From positions 248,001 through 312,000 of the forward strand of contig JAIXMP010000039.1 of assembly GCA_025677815.1 (NCBI GenBank): DNA of 64,000 nucleotides, in the 5' to 3' direction. The DNA comes from Phascolomyces articulosus. Lineage: Eukaryota; Mucoromycota; Mucoromycetes; Mucorales; Lichtheimiaceae. Made by a program: the position numbers and the translations under genes. Of the stretch, positions 60,615 through 64,000 are shown piece after piece; the stretch's first letter is position 1; the number at the start of each line of letters is the position of its first letter. The notes beneath the pieces are model-generated. The model did no database searches, was not told where the DNA came from, and worked only from the letters and a program-made list of their open reading frames with translations.

Positions 60615-61669
60615 ATGATACCAGCTTTGCCACAACTATTCACTGGCATTCTTGGTATTGCTTTGAATTATGTTGCTACATTTTATATGCCAAAAACTCG
60701 ACTTTTACGAGATCCATTGGAAACATTAACGACTGCAGTACCTTTAGTATTAGCTGGCCATATTCTCATCTTGACATTTATGCTATCAGCTGTAAAACGA
60801 TGTAGTTTAAAAGCCACAGTGGTAATTTAGACTTTTTTTTCGTGAATGGAATCATTTACACACATGAGATCCATGTATGCCCGCACAAGAAGGATTTATA
60901 TTTTAAAAAATTAACCATGGAATCTAAATAGATCTCGGTCGGTAATGCATTACTTGTCACGGCACTAGGCACCGCTGTACTTCACGGTTTTATCGTATTA
61001 TTCGGCGCCTCCCTTGTTGAGTAACTATCATTTGACAAGGATGCTGGGTCCCCTCTTGTTAAGTTTTATATACTAATAATATTGTAATAATAACTATAAT
61101 AGAAAATTTAATCATACATTGGCATTTGCTGCTTATCTTGCCGTTTTAGCGTTATTCCCTACATTTATTGCACTTTCACCAGCAGATACAAATGTTTGGA
61201 TGAAATGCTTTTTACAACATAGGTATATATAAAGCACATACTCATTTATCTTTGTAATTATAAATACGAAACGAGTTCTCTTTTGGCAATATTAACAATT
61301 GATGATCATGTTCGTTTTAATTTTATAAAGCCCAAGTACAGGACCTGAAATTTACGCCTATTCACAAGCAATTTGTACTTTATCGGGTGCTTGGATCGGG
61401 GCGATTGTCCTTCCGTTGGATTGGGAACGAGATTGGCAGGTAAAATAAAACGGGGAAAAGTGATTGCTTCATCTATAGGATAAAACATGTACAGTGAAAC
61501 ATTCTCGGGATATGTTTTGTATTTTTTTTTTTACTGATCTGATGAATATTTATAGGCTTGGCCCATTTCATGTGTGATTTCAACTTATTTGGGACATGCA
61601 GTAGGTGTTTTCACCGCATTTGGATGGTCTTCATTCAAACATATTCTTAACAAGAGGAAAAATGAATAA
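60615..61669 (+). CDS. GPI11: GPI-anchor biosynthesis protein PIG-F/Gpi11
   Basis: PIG-F/Gpi11 is an ER multi-pass protein needed for transfer of ethanolamine phosphate to the GPI core. Five exons join in frame: 60615-60821, 60932-61020, 61103-61222, 61331-61439 and 61556-61669, giving 212 residues (human 219). About six membrane helices can be seen. Family markers are HGFIVLFGASLVE and the C-terminal GAWIGAIVLPLDWERDWQ followed by AWPISC, as in PIG-F. The start is the weak point: a TATA-like run lies only a few bases above this ATG, so a short upstream exon or a different start is possible. An ATG at 60551 was considered but cannot be joined in frame. Confidence 0.9.
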
Positions 61670-62151
61670 TAAAGAACTTTGGATTTATGGACAATTAAAA
61701 AGGGGAATTCAGTATATGGATGAATGAAAGTGACAGGGGAATACTTTTTATTTTCTTTAAAGATGGCTGTCGCGGTATGCAGTATGGATTTGTATATATT
61801 ATAGCATTGTTGTGTCCCTGAATAAAAAAAAAAAGTTCTCTCTCTTTCCCATTTGTTTCAAAAGCCAGGTACTTATATATGTGTAAAGAAGGAATATATG
61901 TTATCCATTTAACTACAAAACCCGGAGATACACTCATTATATCCAAAGCATAGCTGTTTCTGAACAATCAAAACAACTTTTCCAAACTAATGTCAGTAAT
62001 TTCATTCCAACCAGCGGAGAATCCGTTGCATTACAGGGAGATTTCTCTTTTTGTGCGTGCGCATGTTCCTGAGTATATACACATATTGTCTCCTCTAGTT
62101 ATTACCAAAATCTCGTGTACACATTGTTCAATTTTTAAAAAATCCTCGACC
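61670..62151. other. Intergenic: PIG-F 3' region and HECT ligase upstream region
   Basis: A 482-bp spacer on a same-strand gene pair. The frame of the HECT gene is open upstream to 61990, but the residues there do not resemble the family. Confidence 0.5.
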
Positions 62152-64000
62152 ATGTTTACTCCTACAGACAAGGAGAAAAAAGCATTTATTGAACGTACCA
62201 AAGCGCAACGACAACAACGACAAGCCGAAAGGCTTGAAAAAGTACGATTGACTAAACAAGAGAATGCGGCTCGAATAGCCCAACGATGGTGGCTACGACA
62301 CATTTGTAAACGACAAGCAACGCACGATTGTTGGAATGCATGGGATACCATGGTCAAACATGATGCTCAAACATTAGACGATGGGTTTCGTATCGCTGGA
62401 ATATATTGTTTGCTAAGTCGACACCATCCTTCTGAAAGCAGGAAAAGATTGGGTGATATGTGTAAATGCTTGACCAAAAAATTCAAGCACAACCTATCCA
62501 CAAAACAACAACTCACATATTATGCATTATTGGTGGATTCGCGATACAATGTACAAGCTTTGAAATATTTATGTGTGATTTTAAACCAATGTCTTGCTTC
62601 AGTATGTGAATCCTCGGTGGATGCGCATAATCAACTACAAATGTACCTTACTGGAACAGAACTTAGCACTTTGCTTCAATTCCTCAATCCGAAAACATAT
62701 CAACAAACCAATCGATTTTTAGACGACCCACAATATCGATTACCAGACCCTGCATATGCTTTAACAAGTGCAGCACGAACGGTCTTTGATGAATGTTTAT
62801 TGAAATTCAACATTCGTGATCCAGCCATTGTTCGCGTTCAACGAATCGTAAAATTGGAACACAAGAGCGCCAAGTATTCCGCTGGTGTATTATCACCTGA
62901 GGATGGGAAAATGGTGCGTGCGATTCAATTGTGGTTGACAACTTTGACTCGACTCTGTTTATTTCCAATTGAATTTTTCAGTAATAGTAGTAGCAGCGGT
63001 ACGATTGAACGACGGCGACGTCAAGCAATTCAATTTATTTGTACCAATATCCTTGCCGTTCCTTTACTTCCTACTATGATTAACTCTATGATGGCCAATC
63101 ATCTTATGAAATTGGTTGGTATTGCGGACGTGTATGCAGAAATTACCAACAAGAACCAAGCTGACCGAACCATGATTGAAATCATGTTGAGTGGCAACGG
63201 TTGTATTTTTCTCCTCGGTAACCTGATTCACATTGCTCAGCAACTACAACAGCAAGATATATCCTTGATTGTTACCATGACCAATATTTTGATCGAGACA
63301 GCACAAACGTATTTTTCGGAACGACAGATATCTCCTTATATCCATTATCATCCACTTTTCAAATGGTCATCATCTACTTGGGGCGATTCTATTGATACTC
63401 TTGTATTTGAAAAAGTGCAACATTCACAAATTGAGTATCTATGGTCACGTACTTTTATGGGTCAAGTATTTAGCGATGTGTTGACTTTTGATACTGGAGA
63501 TAATGGTGGTGGTGGATATGCTTCAACTGTATCGGCCAAAGGCAAAAGTGGAACAGGGGGTATCAAATCGCGATTATTATTTAAAAAGAAACAACAGCAA
63601 GATCAGATTTCGGCTATCGATGGAAAACAGTATTCACAATTGGCAGAATTTTCAATGGATATTGAAGCAATCTTTTCAATGTACATGACTTTGTCCTCAT
63701 TGTTTGCAACCCAAAGCAAGGAAATTGTCAATAAGATTGCTTTTACACCACGTTTAATGCCGAAGCTCTGGAAGTTGATGAATACTTTTGGACCAAGAGG
63801 TCAAATGATCATTTATTTGGATGCTGCACGACGACCAAGACAAAAACCCGAGGATGATATTGAAAAAGAACCATTGATCAAGATGCTAAAAGTGTTTTGT
63901 GAAGCTTGTTCATTGGTGTTTCTGTAAGTAGAAAATCTTTATTTTTGAACAAAAAGAAAGGATGGGTATGAACATACTTCATGACAATATATATACCGTT
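62152..64000 (+). CDS. HECT E3 ubiquitin ligase, UBE3B/UBE3C (Hul5)-like, N-terminal part (3' end outside window)
   Basis: The gene runs off the window; the first exon is 62152-63923 and ends at a GTAAGT donor. The start is the ATG giving MFTPTDKEKKAFIERTKAQR, which matches the N-terminus of UBE3B/UBE3C-type ligases. An IQ-like motif follows (ENAARIAQRWWLRHICKRQ). The rest of the 590 visible residues form the family's helical N-terminal region, with no catalytic HECT domain yet, since that lies at the C-terminus. A further in-frame ATG at 61990 would add 54 residues unlike the family. Members extend ubiquitin chains on proteasome-bound or mitochondrial substrates. The call depends on the N-terminal pattern only. 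Confidence 0.83.

Noticed and set aside
61990..62151. Upstream in-frame start of the HECT ligase
   Set aside because: The added 54 residues are unlike the family, whose N-terminus matches the ATG at 62152.

Overview
The window looks like nuclear DNA of an early-diverging fungus, most likely a mucoromycete (Mucorales-type). The grounds are AT-rich spacers full of poly(A/T) runs, many short GT-AG introns (about 50-110 nt), a TPR/F-box/LRR gene relic of a kind I associate with Mucorales, a BRCA2 orthologue, and a fungal gene set (amino-acid permease, Dhh1, Cwc25, Ima1, Git3/cAMP-receptor-like GPCR). I could not run a database search, so the taxonomic call is an inference. Gene models were built by hand by requiring frame-consistent GT-AG junctions and family-like protein joins.

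Layout. 1-8.7 kb: 3' end of an amino-acid permease, ribosomal protein eL42, an eight-exon aldo-keto reductase, a 344-bp pogo/Tc1-mariner-like MITE with TA target duplication, about 4 kb without a recognisable gene, and a WW-domain protein with YGQ repeats. 9-15 kb: a UPF0014 (FetB/ALS3-type) membrane protein and the 14-exon nucleoporin Nup85. 15-21.4 kb: a decayed F-box gene, tRNA methylase Trm13, and elongation factor Iws1/Spn1. 23-33 kb: a peroxisomal-type crotonase, an 11-exon BRCA2 orthologue with four BRC-like repeats, the inner-nuclear-membrane protein Ima1, and a mitochondrial carrier. 33-43 kb: a protein that joins a La-like fold to a CCHC knuckle and PSP domain, urate oxidase, and a glutamate-carboxypeptidase-II-like M28 peptidase. 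43-52.3 kb: a GPCR with a tail of about 750 residues, a stand-alone GNL3 N-terminal-domain protein, Dhh1, and Cwc25. 56-64 kb: an NmrA-like reductase, a two-finger C2H2 factor, PIG-F/Gpi11, and the N-terminal part of a UBE3B/Hul5-type HECT ligase.

The genes do not form one pathway. Many serve RNA and nuclear biology: Trm13, Iws1, Cwc25, Dhh1, the La/CCHC/PSP protein, Nup85, Ima1 and BRCA2. Three pairs share short divergent promoters (BRCA2/IMA1, carrier/La-PSP, DHH1/CWC25). Urate oxidase and the crotonase both end in the peroxisomal signal AKL.

The points most worth a second look are the La-like/CCHC/PSP fusion, the BRCA2 architecture with a probable hidden 3' exon, the repeated pattern of tiny first coding exons (3, 5, 13, 13, 15 and 20 nt), a predicted 16-nt micro-exon in the GPCR, the GNL3-N-only protein, the MITE, the F-box pseudogene, and GATA sites in front of urate oxidase. 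I saw no CRISPR array, rRNA or tRNA gene, and no clearly novel defence or mobile system.
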